64,000 nt of DNA from Candidatus Streptomyces philanthi. Its GTDB lineage: Bacteria > Actinomycetota > Actinomycetes > Streptomycetales > Streptomycetaceae. How positions within the stretch are numbered: the first letter of the stretch is position 1; each line of letters starts with the position of its first letter. The notes under the pieces are model-generated. The model searched no databases. It was not told the origin of the DNA and saw only the letters and a program-made list of their open reading frames with translations. Below are positions 44,829 through 53,131 of this stretch, one piece after another. The DNA lies in contig CP073042.1 of NCBI GenBank assembly GCA_018114805.1, forward strand, positions 7,051,501-7,115,500. Reading direction: 5' to 3'. Both the position numbers and the translations under genes were made by a program.

Positions 44829-46371
44829 ATGCACGGACCACGCACCGCGTCCACCAGCGGCGAGCCGCTGTCGGACGGCACCTCGGTGACCCTCCTCACC
44901 GAGGGCACCTATCCGCACAGCCACGGCGGAGTCAGCGTGTGGTGCGACCAGTTGATCAACGGCATGCCCGATGTGGACTTCCACATCATGGCGGTGACCG
45001 GAACCGGCCGAGAGCCCCTGTCCTGGCAGCCGCCCGCCCACGTACGCAGCATCGAGAACTGGCCACTGTGGGGCACCACCCACCCCCGCCCCGCCCCCCG
45101 TGGCAGACGACTGCGCCGCTTCCTGGACGGGTACGAGGACTTCCTGTCAGCCCTGCTCGACCCCCTCGCGCGAGAACCGCTTCCCGGCCGCCCTGCGCCA
45201 ACTGGCCGCCCTCGCCCCGGACGGCACCCTGTCCGCCGCGCTGCGCACCCAGCGGGCGGCGCGCGTGCTGGCTCACCTGTGGACCAGACTCACCCTGGCC
45301 ACCGCCGCCGCCAGGCCCACCCTGCGCGACGCGCTGAGCGCCACCGACCTCCTGGAGCACGCCCTGCGCCCCCTTGCCGCCAGGCCGGCCGCCACCACCT
45401 CGGTCACGCACCCCGTCAGCGGCGGGCTCGCCGCGCTGCCCGGACTCGTCGCCCACCACCAGCACGGCACGCCGTTCCTCCTCACCGAGCACGGCGTCTA
45501 CCTGCGCGAGCGCTACCTCAGCTTCCGCGCCGAGCCCTACCGCTGGCCCGTCAAGGCACTGCTGCTCGGCTTCTTCCGGCTGCTGGCCGAGGAGAGCTAC
45601 CGCACCGCCGCCCTGGTGACCCCGGGAAACCGGTACAACCGGCGCTGGGAGGAGCACGGCGGCACCTCACCGGAGCGCATCCGCACCGTCTACAACGGCG
45701 TCGACCCCGCCGCCTTCCCACCCACCGGGCCTGAACCCGGGACACCCAGGCTCAGTTGGGCCGGCCGGGTCGACCCGATCAAGGACCTGGAGACCCTCAT
45801 CCGGGCCTTCGCCGTCGTCCGCGACAAGCTCCCCGCCGCCCGCCTGCGCCTGTTCGGCGGCACCCCGCGCGGCGCCGAGAAGTACCGCGAGGGCTACGAA
45901 CGACTCGCCGCCGAACTCGGCGTCGCCGAGGCCGTCACCTTCGAGGGCCGCGTCGAGGACATCAAGGACGCCTACGCGGCGGGCAACGTCGTCATGCTCT
46001 CCAGCGTCAGCGAAGGGTTCCCCTTCACCCTGATCGAAGCCATGTCCTGCGGCCGCGCCACCGTCTCCACCGACGTCGGCGGCGTACGGGAGGCCGTCGG
46101 GGACACCGGCATCGTCGTACCGCCGCGCGACCCGGCCCGGATTGCCGAGGCCGCGCTGCGCCTGCTCAACGAGCCCGAGCTGCGGGCCCGGATGGGGGAG
46201 GGCGCCCGGTCGCACGTCATCGAACAGTTCACGCTGCGCCAGACCATCAGCACCTTCCGGGAGATCTACCAGGACCTCTCCGGCCACCACCAGGTCCTCC
46301 CGGCCGCGCGCCCGGCGCGCGCCACGCGCCCCTCCTGGGCCCAGCCGATGGCCGCCGGAGGTGTCGGATGA
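44829..46371 (+). pseudogene. pelF-like: PelF-type GT4 glycosyltransferase, one frameshift
   Basis: The ATG at 44829 starts a GT4 enzyme whose N-terminus (VTLLTEGTYPHSHGGVSVWC, then DQLINGMPDVDFHI) is characteristic of PelF proteins (DUF3492). The frame shifts by one base near 45170 (PLARE to ENRFPAALRQLA). The C-terminal GT-B donor domain is complete: VTPGNRYNRRWEEHGG, VYNGVDPAAFPP, LSWAGRVDPIKDLETLIRAF, LSSVSEGFPFTLIEAMSCGR. Removing one base gives 514 codons. PelF polymerises the Pel backbone from UDP-activated hexosamines in the cytosol. Its stop overlaps the next start by ATGA. Confidence 0.85.
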
Positions 46372-47861
46372 GCGGCCCGTTACGCCTGGTCCCCGGCCCC
46401 GAACCAGCGCCCGGCTCACACCACGGCGCCGAGCGGCCCCGGCCCGCTGGCGAGCGCCGGCACCGAAGCGGACTGCGGCCGGCCCCCTCCTGGGCCGACG
46501 ACCCGCTGGACGACCTCGCCGAGCGGCTCGCCGACGTCTGCGCCGCGGCCGTCTACCCCGACGAGATCGCCGCCTTCCTCGAAGCCGACGGTCTGACGGG
46601 CGAACAGATCACCGAGCGCTTCGGGCGCCACGACGTCTTCGAACTCGCCGCCGAGCTCCACGCACGCGTCCCGCGCGGCTACCCCGAGCCACCCGCGCCC
46701 CCCGACCCCTGGCACGCGGCACCCGGCCGGTCCCTGCTGCGCGGCGTGGTGTTCACGCCGCCCGGGCTCGGCTATGTGCTCAGCACGCCCTTCCTGGACG
46801 GGCCGAGCGGGCACTTCGGCCTCTCCGCCGGCACCGCCCCGCTGGCCGCGTCCGCGCTCGTCGGCTGGGCCTGGAACCAGGCGCTTGCCCACCGCGCCTA
46901 CCGCTGGCTCGCGCTCGGCGGCACTCCCGCGGCCGCGGCCTGCCTGTGCGTCGGCGGCGCCGTGGGCACGCTGCTCGCCTTCGCCGCGGCCCTCGCGCTG
47001 CCGGGTCCCGCCGGGGCCACGGCCTTCGCCGCCGGCCATTCCTGCTACCTCGCTGCCGCCACGGCCCTGCTGGTCCTTGGCAAGGAACGCGAGCTACTGT
47101 ACAGCCTGCTGCCCACCGCCGTCGGCGCCGCCGCCATGCTGTGCGTCGAGCTGCCCGTCGCCGCGCGCGCCGCGCTGCCCGCCGCCACCGTCCTGATCGC
47201 CCTGGCCTACGCGACCCACGCCCTGCGGCGGGCCGTCGCCGAGCGGCGACAGCCGCCCGACGACCCCGGGGGAGCCGGCGATTCCGCCCACGGGCTACGC
47301 TGGCGCGAATCGGTGCCCTACGGCCTGTTCGGCCTCTGCTGCGCGGTGCTCACCTCCGTCGCCGTCCTCGGCGACGTGCTGCGCTACGGCGCGGGCGCCT
47401 CGCTCACCGGCCCCTCGGTCATCGCGCTCACCCTCAGCATGGGCCTGGCCGAGTGGCTGCTCTACCGCTGCCGCGGCCTCGCGCTCGCCGCGCTCGGCCA
47501 GAGCACCACGGCCGGCGGCCTGCTGCTGCGCGTCGCCCAGGTGCTGGCCCGCTGCCTGGCCGGCTACCTCGCCGTCCTCGTCCACGCCACGGCGGCCCTC
47601 TGGCCCGAGGTGCCGCACCCGAGCCCGCAGCGGCTACTCGCCGTGGTCTCCCTCGGCGCCGTGATGTGGCTGGGCCTGCTGCTGCAGGCGTTCGGCACCG
47701 CGTGGACGCCGGCGCTGGCCACGCTGGCCGTCGCCGGCGTGGAGACGCTACCGCTGCCCTGCACGCCCATCTCCGTCCAGCTCGCCGCCTGTACCGACAC
47801 CCCCGTCGTGCTGCTCGCCGCCGCCACCGCGCTCCTCGGCTGCATCACGGCACACCGCTGA
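46368..47861 (+). CDS. Polytopic membrane protein, candidate Pel-type exporter
   Basis: A 497-residue intact protein, coupled to PelF by an ATGA overlap. The first 110 residues are soluble (DPLDDLAERLADVCAAAVYP, then ERFGRHDVFELAAELHARVP). From about residue 125 roughly eleven hydrophobic segments follow, including AAAACLCVGGAVGTLLAFAA, SLLPTAVGAAAMLCVELP and LLAVVSLGAVMWLGLLLQAF. Position and topology resemble PelG, the 12-segment transporter partner of PelF, but no sequence motif confirms this. It could be a new polysaccharide export component. Confidence 0.6.
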   Translation: MSGPLRLVPGPEPAPGSHHGAERPRPAGERRHRSGLRPAPSWADDPLDDLAERLADVCAAAVYPDEIAAFLEADGLTGEQITERFGRHDVFELAAELHARVPRGYPEPPAPPDPWHAAPGRSLLRGVVFTPPGLGYVLSTPFLDGPSGHFGLSAGTAPLAASALVGWAWNQALAHRAYRWLALGGTPAAAACLCVGGAVGTLLAFAAALALPGPAGATAFAAGHSCYLAAATALLVLGKERELLYSLLPTAVGAAAMLCVELPVAARAALPAATVLIALAYATHALRRAVAERRQPPDDPGGAGDSAHGLRWRESVPYGLFGLCCAVLTSVAVLGDVLRYGAGASLTGPSVIALTLSMGLAEWLLYRCRGLALAALGQSTTAGGLLLRVAQVLARCLAGYLAVLVHATAALWPEVPHPSPQRLLAVVSLGAVMWLGLLLQAFGTAWTPALATLAVAGVETLPLPCTPISVQLAACTDTPVVLLAAATALLGCITAHR

Positions 47862-47925
47862 CCCGCCCGCACCCCGCACCACCAACGCCCGCACCAGGCA
47901 CACCCACCAGAATTGGAGCCCCCGC

Positions 47926-49050
47926 ATGTCCCCGACCCCCACGCCCCCCGCACGCCCTCAGCCGTCGACCGCCGCGACCGGGGCGAACCGGGAACCCGCG
48001 CCCGCCGCCCCCGCCCGTGACATCGCCACGGCGCCGACGCCACCCGCCGCCGGCGCGGAGGCCGGCCTCGTCGCGGTCACCGGCGCCGAGGGGTTCATCG
48101 GCTCGCACCTGGTGGAGACGCTGGTCGCTACGGGAGCCCGGGTGCGGGCGATGGTGCAGTACAACTCCTTCTCCTCCTTCGGCTGGCTGGAGACGTTGCC
48201 GGCCGACGTGCTCGACCGGGTCGAGGTGGTGCTCGGCGACGTCCGCGACCCCGGCTCCGTGACCGGCCTGGTCACCGGCGTCGAGGCCGTCTACCACCTG
48301 GCCGCCCTCATCGCCATCCCGTACTCCTACCGCGCGCCGCACAGTTACGTGGAGACCAACGTCACCGGCACCCTCAACGTCCTGGAGGCCTTACGCCACC
48401 TCGAGATCCCGCGCCTGGTGCACACCTCGACCAGCGAGACCTACGGCACCGCCCAGACCGTGCCGATCACCGAGGATCACCCCATCAACACCCAGTCGCC
48501 GTACGCCGCGTCCAAGGCGGGCGGCGACCGGCTGGCCGACAGCTACCACGCCAGCTTCGCCACCCCGGTGGTCACCCTGCGTCCCTTCAACACCTTCGGC
48601 CCGCGCCAGTCCATGCGCCGTGATTCCCACCGTCATCGGCCAGGTCGCCGCGGGCCAGCGCACCATCACCCTCGGCGACCTGCGCCCCACCCGCGACTTT
48701 AGCTACGTCAAGGGCACCGGCGCCGCCTTCCTCGCGGTCGGCACCGCCCCGCCGAACGGGTCGTCGGGCGCACCTTCAACGCGGGCACCGGCGGCGAGAT
48801 CTCGATCGGCGAACTCGTCGGCCTCATCGGAACGTTGATGGACACCACCCTGGAGGTCCGCGAGGACGCCCAGCGCATCAGGCCCGCCGACTCCGAGGTC
48901 ATGCGGCTGGTCTGCGACGCCTCCCGGCTGCGCGCCGCCACCGGCTGGACCCCGACCCACACCCTGGAGGACGGCCTCTGCCACACCATCGACTTCTTCC
49001 GCGACCCGGGCAACCTGGCCCGCTACAAGACCGACCGCTACAACGTCTGA
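47926..49050 (+). pseudogene. Extended SDR nucleotide-sugar epimerase/dehydratase (LegB/GalE-like), two frameshifts
   Basis: The ATG at 47926 follows TTGGAG and a low-complexity tail of about 45 residues. Then come the NAD loop TGAEGFIGSHLVETLVATGA, the NYNS-like MVQYNSFSSFGWLETLPA of LegB-type dehydratases, TSTSETYGTAQTVPITEDHP and the active site SPYAASKAGGDRL. The frame shifts near 48615 and 48755; the end reads FNAGTGGEISIGELVGLIGT. Total length is exactly 375 codons. It should make a UDP-hexosamine donor, for example UDP-GalNAc from UDP-GlcNAc by C4 epimerisation, or a 4-keto-6-deoxy sugar. Confidence 0.75.
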
Positions 49051-49085
49051 CCACCCCGGGGCCCCGACGGGGCCGCCCCCACCCC

Positions 49086-49131
49086 GCGTCGTCCCGCCCG
49101 CTCCCCGCTCGCGACCGCGACGGGACGACGC
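49086..49131. repeat. 11-bp inverted repeat between SDR and nucleotidyltransferase genes
   Basis: GCGTCGTCCCG (49086-49096) and CGGGACGACGC (49121-49131) are exact complements across 24 bp, inside an otherwise closely packed operon. It may attenuate transcription or protect an RNA end. Confidence 0.6.
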
Positions 49132-49186
49132 CGTGTCCACCCGTCCGCACCCCCACGCGGACCCCACAGGAGATGAGGAACCCGCC

Positions 49187-49897
49187 ATGCACGCAGTCAT
49201 CCTGGCCGGCGGCAAGGGTGTACGACTGCGCCCGTACACCACCGCCCTGCCCAAGCCGCTGGTGCCCATCGGCGACCGGCACGCGATCCTGGAGATCGTG
49301 ATGCGCCAACTCGCCGCCGCCGGCTTCACCAGCTGCACGCTGGCCATCGGCCACCTCGGGCACATCCGCGCCTACGTCGGCAACGGCTCCCAGTGGGGCC
49401 TGCGCGTCGGCTACAGCAGCGAGGACAGCCCGCTGGGCACCATGGGCCCGCTGCTGACCATGCTCGACCGACTGCCCGAACACTTCCTGGTGATGAACGG
49501 CGACATCCTCACCGACCTCGACTTCGGCGACGTGCTGCGCACTCACGCGACCAGCGGCGCCCCGCTGACCATCGCCACCTACGCGCGCCAGGTCAACATC
49601 GACTTCGGCGTGCTGACCACCGAGTCGGAGCGGGTGGTGGGTTTCACCGAGAAGCCCAGTATCGACTACCGCGTCTCCATGGGCGTCTACGGTGTCTCCC
49701 GCGACACCCTCAATCCCTACACGCCGGGCCTGCCGCTCGGCTTCGACGAACTCGTCCTCGACCTGCTGGGGGCGCAGACCCCGCCGCACGCCTACGATTT
49801 CGACGGTTACTGGCTCGACATCGGCAGGCCCGACGACTACGACCGCGCCAACCCCGAGTTCACCCATCGCCGTGGCGTCCTCATCAAGGGAGCGTGA
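49187..49897 (+). CDS. NTP-sugar nucleotidyltransferase
   Basis: A 236-residue intact enzyme; the ATG at 49187 has AGGAGATGAGG upstream. The signature AVILAGGKGVRLRPYTTALP carries the nucleotide-binding GGxGxRL and is followed by PKPLVPIGD. The metal Asp is in VMNGDILTDLDF, and VVGFTEKPSIDYRVSMGVYG and DGYWLDIGRPDDY complete the fold. It is typical of glucose- or mannose-1-phosphate nucleotidylyltransferases. In this locus it probably activates the sugar used by the PelF-type enzyme. Its stop overlaps the next GTG start. Confidence 0.88.
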   Translation: MHAVILAGGKGVRLRPYTTALPKPLVPIGDRHAILEIVMRQLAAAGFTSCTLAIGHLGHIRAYVGNGSQWGLRVGYSSEDSPLGTMGPLLTMLDRLPEHFLVMNGDILTDLDFGDVLRTHATSGAPLTIATYARQVNIDFGVLTTESERVVGFTEKPSIDYRVSMGVYGVSRDTLNPYTPGLPLGFDELVLDLLGAQTPPHAYDFDGYWLDIGRPDDYDRANPEFTHRRGVLIKGA

Positions 49898-50800
49898 CCG
49901 ACCCGATGCGCATCCTCGTTCTGGGAGTCAGCGGCTTCCTGGGCGAGCACACCGTCCGGCACCTGCGCGCCCTGCCCGGCGCGCGGGTGCTCACCGGCGG
50001 TCGCTCGCCCGCAGCCGACGCCCACATCGACCTCGCCACCGTCGGCGTGGACCAACTCGCCGACACCCTGACCCCGCTGCGCGTGGACGCCGTGGTTAAC
50101 TGCGCGGGCGCGGTCGGCGGCGGCTCGCTCGCCCTGGCCGGCACCAACGCTCGCGGGCCGGCCGCCCTGTGCGCGCCGCTCGCCGACTCCGCACCCCGCG
50201 CCCGCCTCGTCCACCTCGGCTCCGCCGCCGAGTACGGCACCTCTGGCGGCGACCTCGCCTTCACCCCGAGTCCAGCCCCACCCACCCGTTCGGCGTCTAC
50301 GGGGCCACCAAGCTCGCCGTCACCTCCGCCGGGCTCGACGCGGTGGTGCTGCGGGTCTTCAACCCGATCGGCCCCGGCTCGCCCACCAGCAGCCTGCCCG
50401 GGCGGCTCGCCGCCCTGCTGCGCGAGGCCGACCGCGAGGGCACCGTCCGGGTGGGCGCCCTGTCCGCGTACCGCGACTTCATCGACGCCCCGCGACGTGG
50501 CGCGGGCCATCGGCCGCGCCACCACCGCCCCCGGGCCGCTGCCACCCGTCCTCAACCTCGGCAGCGGCACCGCCCACCCCGTGCGGGCGGTCGCCACCGG
50601 CCTCGCGCGGCTGGCCGACTTCCGGGGGCGCGTCGACGAGAGCGGCGCGGGATCGGGCCGCTCGCCGGCCGCCTCCCGCGCCTGGGCCGACATCACCACG
50701 ACCACCGCCGCGCTGGACTGGGAGCCCCGCTGCACCTTCGACCAGTCGCTCGCCGACCTGTGGGCCGCCACCGGCCAGCCCGTCGAAGCGCCGCGGTGCC
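49894..50800 (+). pseudogene. Second NAD-dependent SDR epimerase/dehydratase, frameshifted
   Basis: The GTG at 49894 overlaps the nucleotidyltransferase stop by four bases. The fold opens MRILVLGVSGFLGEHTVRHL (GxxGFLG loop) and has LVHLGSAAEYGTSGGD. The frame shifts near 50260 to SSPTHPFGVYGATKLAVTSA, with the active-site YxxxK, and near 50495 back to VARAIGRATTA. The end (DWEPRCTFDQSLADLWAATG) is normal, but no stop appears in that frame before the next gene, so a further indel near 50790-50800 is likely. It would modify the nucleotide sugar with the first SDR. Confidence 0.65.
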
Positions 50801-51605
50801 CCCCGCCTCCCCGCCCCCGGGGCGCCTGTTCGTGCCGCTGTACGTCCACCCCACGGTGGACCCCGCGGCCTGGCGGGCGCTCCGCGGTCGCGCGCGACAG
50901 CTCTACGCCGTGGTGCTCAACGCGGCCGACGGCCCGGGCCGCCACCGCGACCCCGCCTTCCGCGCCGTGGCGCGGGACCTACGGGCGGCGGGCGTACGCC
51001 TGCTCGGCTACGTGGACACCGGGTACGGGCGCCGGTCGCCGCGAGCCGTGCTCACCGACGTCCACCGCCACCACCGCTGGTACGGCGTGGACGGGGTCTT
51101 CTACGACCAGACCGCGGCCGGCCGCGCGCTGTTGCCGCGCTACCGGCGGCTGGTGCCCGCGGCCCGGCTGCTCGGCGCGCCCACCGCCGTCCTCAACCCG
51201 GGCATCCGCCCCGACCCCGGGTACGCCGACGTCGCGGACGTCCTGGTCACCTTCGAGGGCGACTGGGCCAGCTACCGGCGGGCCCGGGTCCCGTCGTGGA
51301 CTGCCGGGCACGCGCCGCGGCGGTTCTGCCACCTGGTCTACGGGGTGCCCGACAGCCAGCGAAAAAAGATGGCCCATACATCGTATGATCGCGGAGCGGC
51401 GCTGCACTGTGCGGTGCCGGGGGAGGGGAGCAACCCGTGGCGGTATCCCCGTCTGGTGGAGACAACGGCATGGGAGACGACGGGTGACGGCGCGAACCTC
51501 GCTCGCGGCATGGACCGGCGCGGCACTGCTGGTGCTGGTCGGATGTTCCAGCGGCGACACGAACGACGACCAGGCGGCCGGGCCGTCACCGACCAGACCC
51601 GGTGA
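50796..51605 (+). CDS. Spherulation-specific family 4 protein (glycosidase-like)
   Basis: A GTG at 50796 opens GRLFVPLYVHPTVDPAAWRA, followed by VVLNAADGPGRHRDPAFRAV, LLGYVDTGYGRRS, WYGVDGVFYDQTA and ADVLVTFEGDWASYR. This is the spherulation-specific family 4 domain, distantly related to TIM-barrel hydrolases such as GH114/GH135-type galactosaminidases. The last 40 residues after WETTG are an off-frame reading of the next gene, so the true end is probably close to 51487, with a small indel upstream. An AT-rich patch at 51358-51398 (QRKKMAHTSYDRG) is unlike the surrounding codon use. It has no signal peptide in this reading. A role in polymer trimming is inferred. Confidence 0.7.
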   Translation: MPPASPPPGRLFVPLYVHPTVDPAAWRALRGRARQLYAVVLNAADGPGRHRDPAFRAVARDLRAAGVRLLGYVDTGYGRRSPRAVLTDVHRHHRWYGVDGVFYDQTAAGRALLPRYRRLVPAARLLGAPTAVLNPGIRPDPGYADVADVLVTFEGDWASYRRARVPSWTAGHAPRRFCHLVYGVPDSQRKKMAHTSYDRGAALHCAVPGEGSNPWRYPRLVETTAWETTGDGANLARGMDRRGTAGAGRMFQRRHERRPGGRAVTDQTR

Positions 51606-52353
51606 GACGGCCCCGCACGAGAGGGCCCCGCACGAGAGCGGGGAGCGGACCGCCGTGAAGTGGCGGCCGCGCCCCGGCACCACCTGGCAGTGGCAGCTCA
51701 ACGGCCGCGTGGACACCAGCTTCGACGTGCCCGTCTACGACATCGACGGCTTCGAGAACTCCCCGCGGACCGTGGCCGGCCTGCACGCCGAAGGCCGCAA
51801 GGTGATCTGCTACATCAACGCCGGCGCCTGGGAGGACTGGCGCCCGGACGCCGACGCCTTCCCCGAGGCCGTGCGCGGCAAGGGCAACGGCTGGGAGGGC
51901 GAGCGCTGGTTGGACATCCGTCAGCGCGACACGCTGCTGCCGCTGATGGCCAAGCGGATGGACATGTGCGCCCGAAAGGGCTTCGACGCCGTGGAGCCGG
52001 ACCTGATGGACGGCTACCGCAACCGCACCGGCTTCCCGCTCACCGCGGCCGACCAACTCGCCTACAACCGCGGGCTGTCCAAGCTCGCCCACGAGCGCGG
52101 CCTCGCCGTGGGCCTGAAGAACGACCTCGACCAGATCCCCGAACTCGTGGACGACTTCGAGTTCGCGGTCAACGAGGAGTGCGCCGAGTTCGGCGAGTGC
52201 GCCAAGCTCACCCCGTTCCTCAAGGCCGACAAGGCCGTCTTCCACGTCGAGTACACGCTGCCGACCGACAGGTTCTGCCGAACCGCCAAGGACCTCGGCC
52301 TCAGCTCGATGCGCAAGCGCCTCGACCTCGACCCCTGGCGCGACGCCTGCTGA
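51484..52353 (+). CDS. GH114 endo-alpha-1,4-polygalactosaminidase lipoprotein
   Basis: A 289-residue intact protein; the GTG at 51484 starts TARTSLAAWTGAALLVLVGC, a lipoprotein signal with lipobox LVGC. After a proline/acidic linker, the GH114 barrel runs from WQWQLNGRVDTSFDVPVYDI through KVICYINAGAWEDWRPDAD, GFDAVEPDLMDGYRN (likely catalytic Asp/Glu) and VGLKNDLDQIPELVDDFEFA to VFHVEYTL. The same domain forms the hydrolase half of PelA. It should cut alpha-1,4-galactosamine polymers at the cell surface. It is the last gene of the locus and, with the deacetylase-like protein at 42011, makes a split PelA. Confidence 0.88.
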   Translation: MTARTSLAAWTGAALLVLVGCSSGDTNDDQAAGPSPTRPGETAPHERAPHESGERTAVKWRPRPGTTWQWQLNGRVDTSFDVPVYDIDGFENSPRTVAGLHAEGRKVICYINAGAWEDWRPDADAFPEAVRGKGNGWEGERWLDIRQRDTLLPLMAKRMDMCARKGFDAVEPDLMDGYRNRTGFPLTAADQLAYNRGLSKLAHERGLAVGLKNDLDQIPELVDDFEFAVNEECAEFGECAKLTPFLKADKAVFHVEYTLPTDRFCRTAKDLGLSSMRKRLDLDPWRDAC

Positions 52354-52497
52354 CCCCCGCCCGCCGGGAACCCGGGCCCGCGCCCCCGGCCACGGCCGCA
52401 CGACCTGGCCTGAACGCGCCGCGCGGCCGGGGCCCCTCCCCGCCGCGCCGGCCTAGCATCGCCTTGGTGTGGACGACCACGGGCTGAGGCGGGGTAC

Positions 52498-53043
52498 ATG
52501 GATTGGTTGACACGCCGGCGGCGCCCGGGCAACGGGCCGCGGCTGAGCCACGTTACGCGGGCCGCGGTGCGGGCGGCCAGGGCCCGGGCCGCCGCGGCCG
52601 GCCTGGAGCCGGGCGACGAATGCCCCCGACGGGGCAGCTGGCGGCACATCGTCTTCCACGGCGGCGACGCGGAGCTGGCCAAGCGGTACCTGCTGGACCT
52701 GCCGCCGGTCGAGGAGCGGCTGTTGCGCTACGTCGTGCGGACCCCGGACGGCACTTGGGGCAGGGACTCCGGGGGCCTGTACCTGGAGTCCCTGCGGCCG
52801 TGGCAGCGGGACGCGTCGGCCGCCGAGTGCACGGGCACGGTCGTCGCCGTCGCGGGGCTCCGGGGCCTGGTCCTGGCGGCCCGGGGCCAGCTCGACAACT
52901 TCATCGCGGAGGTCGCCTGCGGCCGGTGCGAGCACGAGTGGTACGACGGCCTGCGCTACCAGGCCGTCACCGCCGTGCGCTGCCCGCGCTGCCGGGCTCT
53001 CAACGGCGTGGACAGCGGCTGCGTCAACGTCAACCCGTTCTAG
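52498..53043 (+). CDS. Unknown 181-residue protein with a C-terminal zinc-ribbon-like motif
   Basis: The ATG at 52498 (GAGGCGGGG upstream) starts MDWLTRRRRPGNGPRLSHVT. There is no signal or membrane segment. The middle contains GDAELAKRYLLDLPPVEERL and VVRTPDGTWGRDSGGLYLES; the end has ACGRCEHEWYDGL and VRCPRCRALNGVD, two CxxC pairs that probably bind zinc. I do not recognise the family. It is intact, follows the GH114 gene by 144 bp, and converges on the molybdate operon across a hairpin, so it may be an independent gene. Confidence 0.7.
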   Translation: MDWLTRRRRPGNGPRLSHVTRAAVRAARARAAAAGLEPGDECPRRGSWRHIVFHGGDAELAKRYLLDLPPVEERLLRYVVRTPDGTWGRDSGGLYLESLRPWQRDASAAECTGTVVAVAGLRGLVLAARGQLDNFIAEVACGRCEHEWYDGLRYQAVTAVRCPRCRALNGVDSGCVNVNPF

Positions 53044-53075
53044 CCGACCCCCGTCCCACCGCCCGCCGACGGCCC

Positions 53076-53095
53076 CGAGGCCCGTACGGGCCTCG
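53076..53095. terminator. 20-bp perfect palindrome between convergent genes
   Basis: CGAGGCCC-GTAC-GGGCCTCG forms an 8-bp stem with a GTAC loop, 33 bp after the zinc-ribbon gene and 37 bp before the molybdate-transporter stop. Confidence 0.65.
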
Positions 53096-53131
53096 AGCGA
53101 ACCGCGCCCGGCGGCCCGGCACCCCGGGCGC

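Noticed and set aside
49393..52353. 986-codon plus-strand frame as a multidomain exopolysaccharide protein
   Set aside because: It merges off-frame parts of the nucleotidyltransferase and family 4 genes with the SDR and GH114 genes. GTG starts, four-base overlaps and a lipoprotein signal show separate genes.
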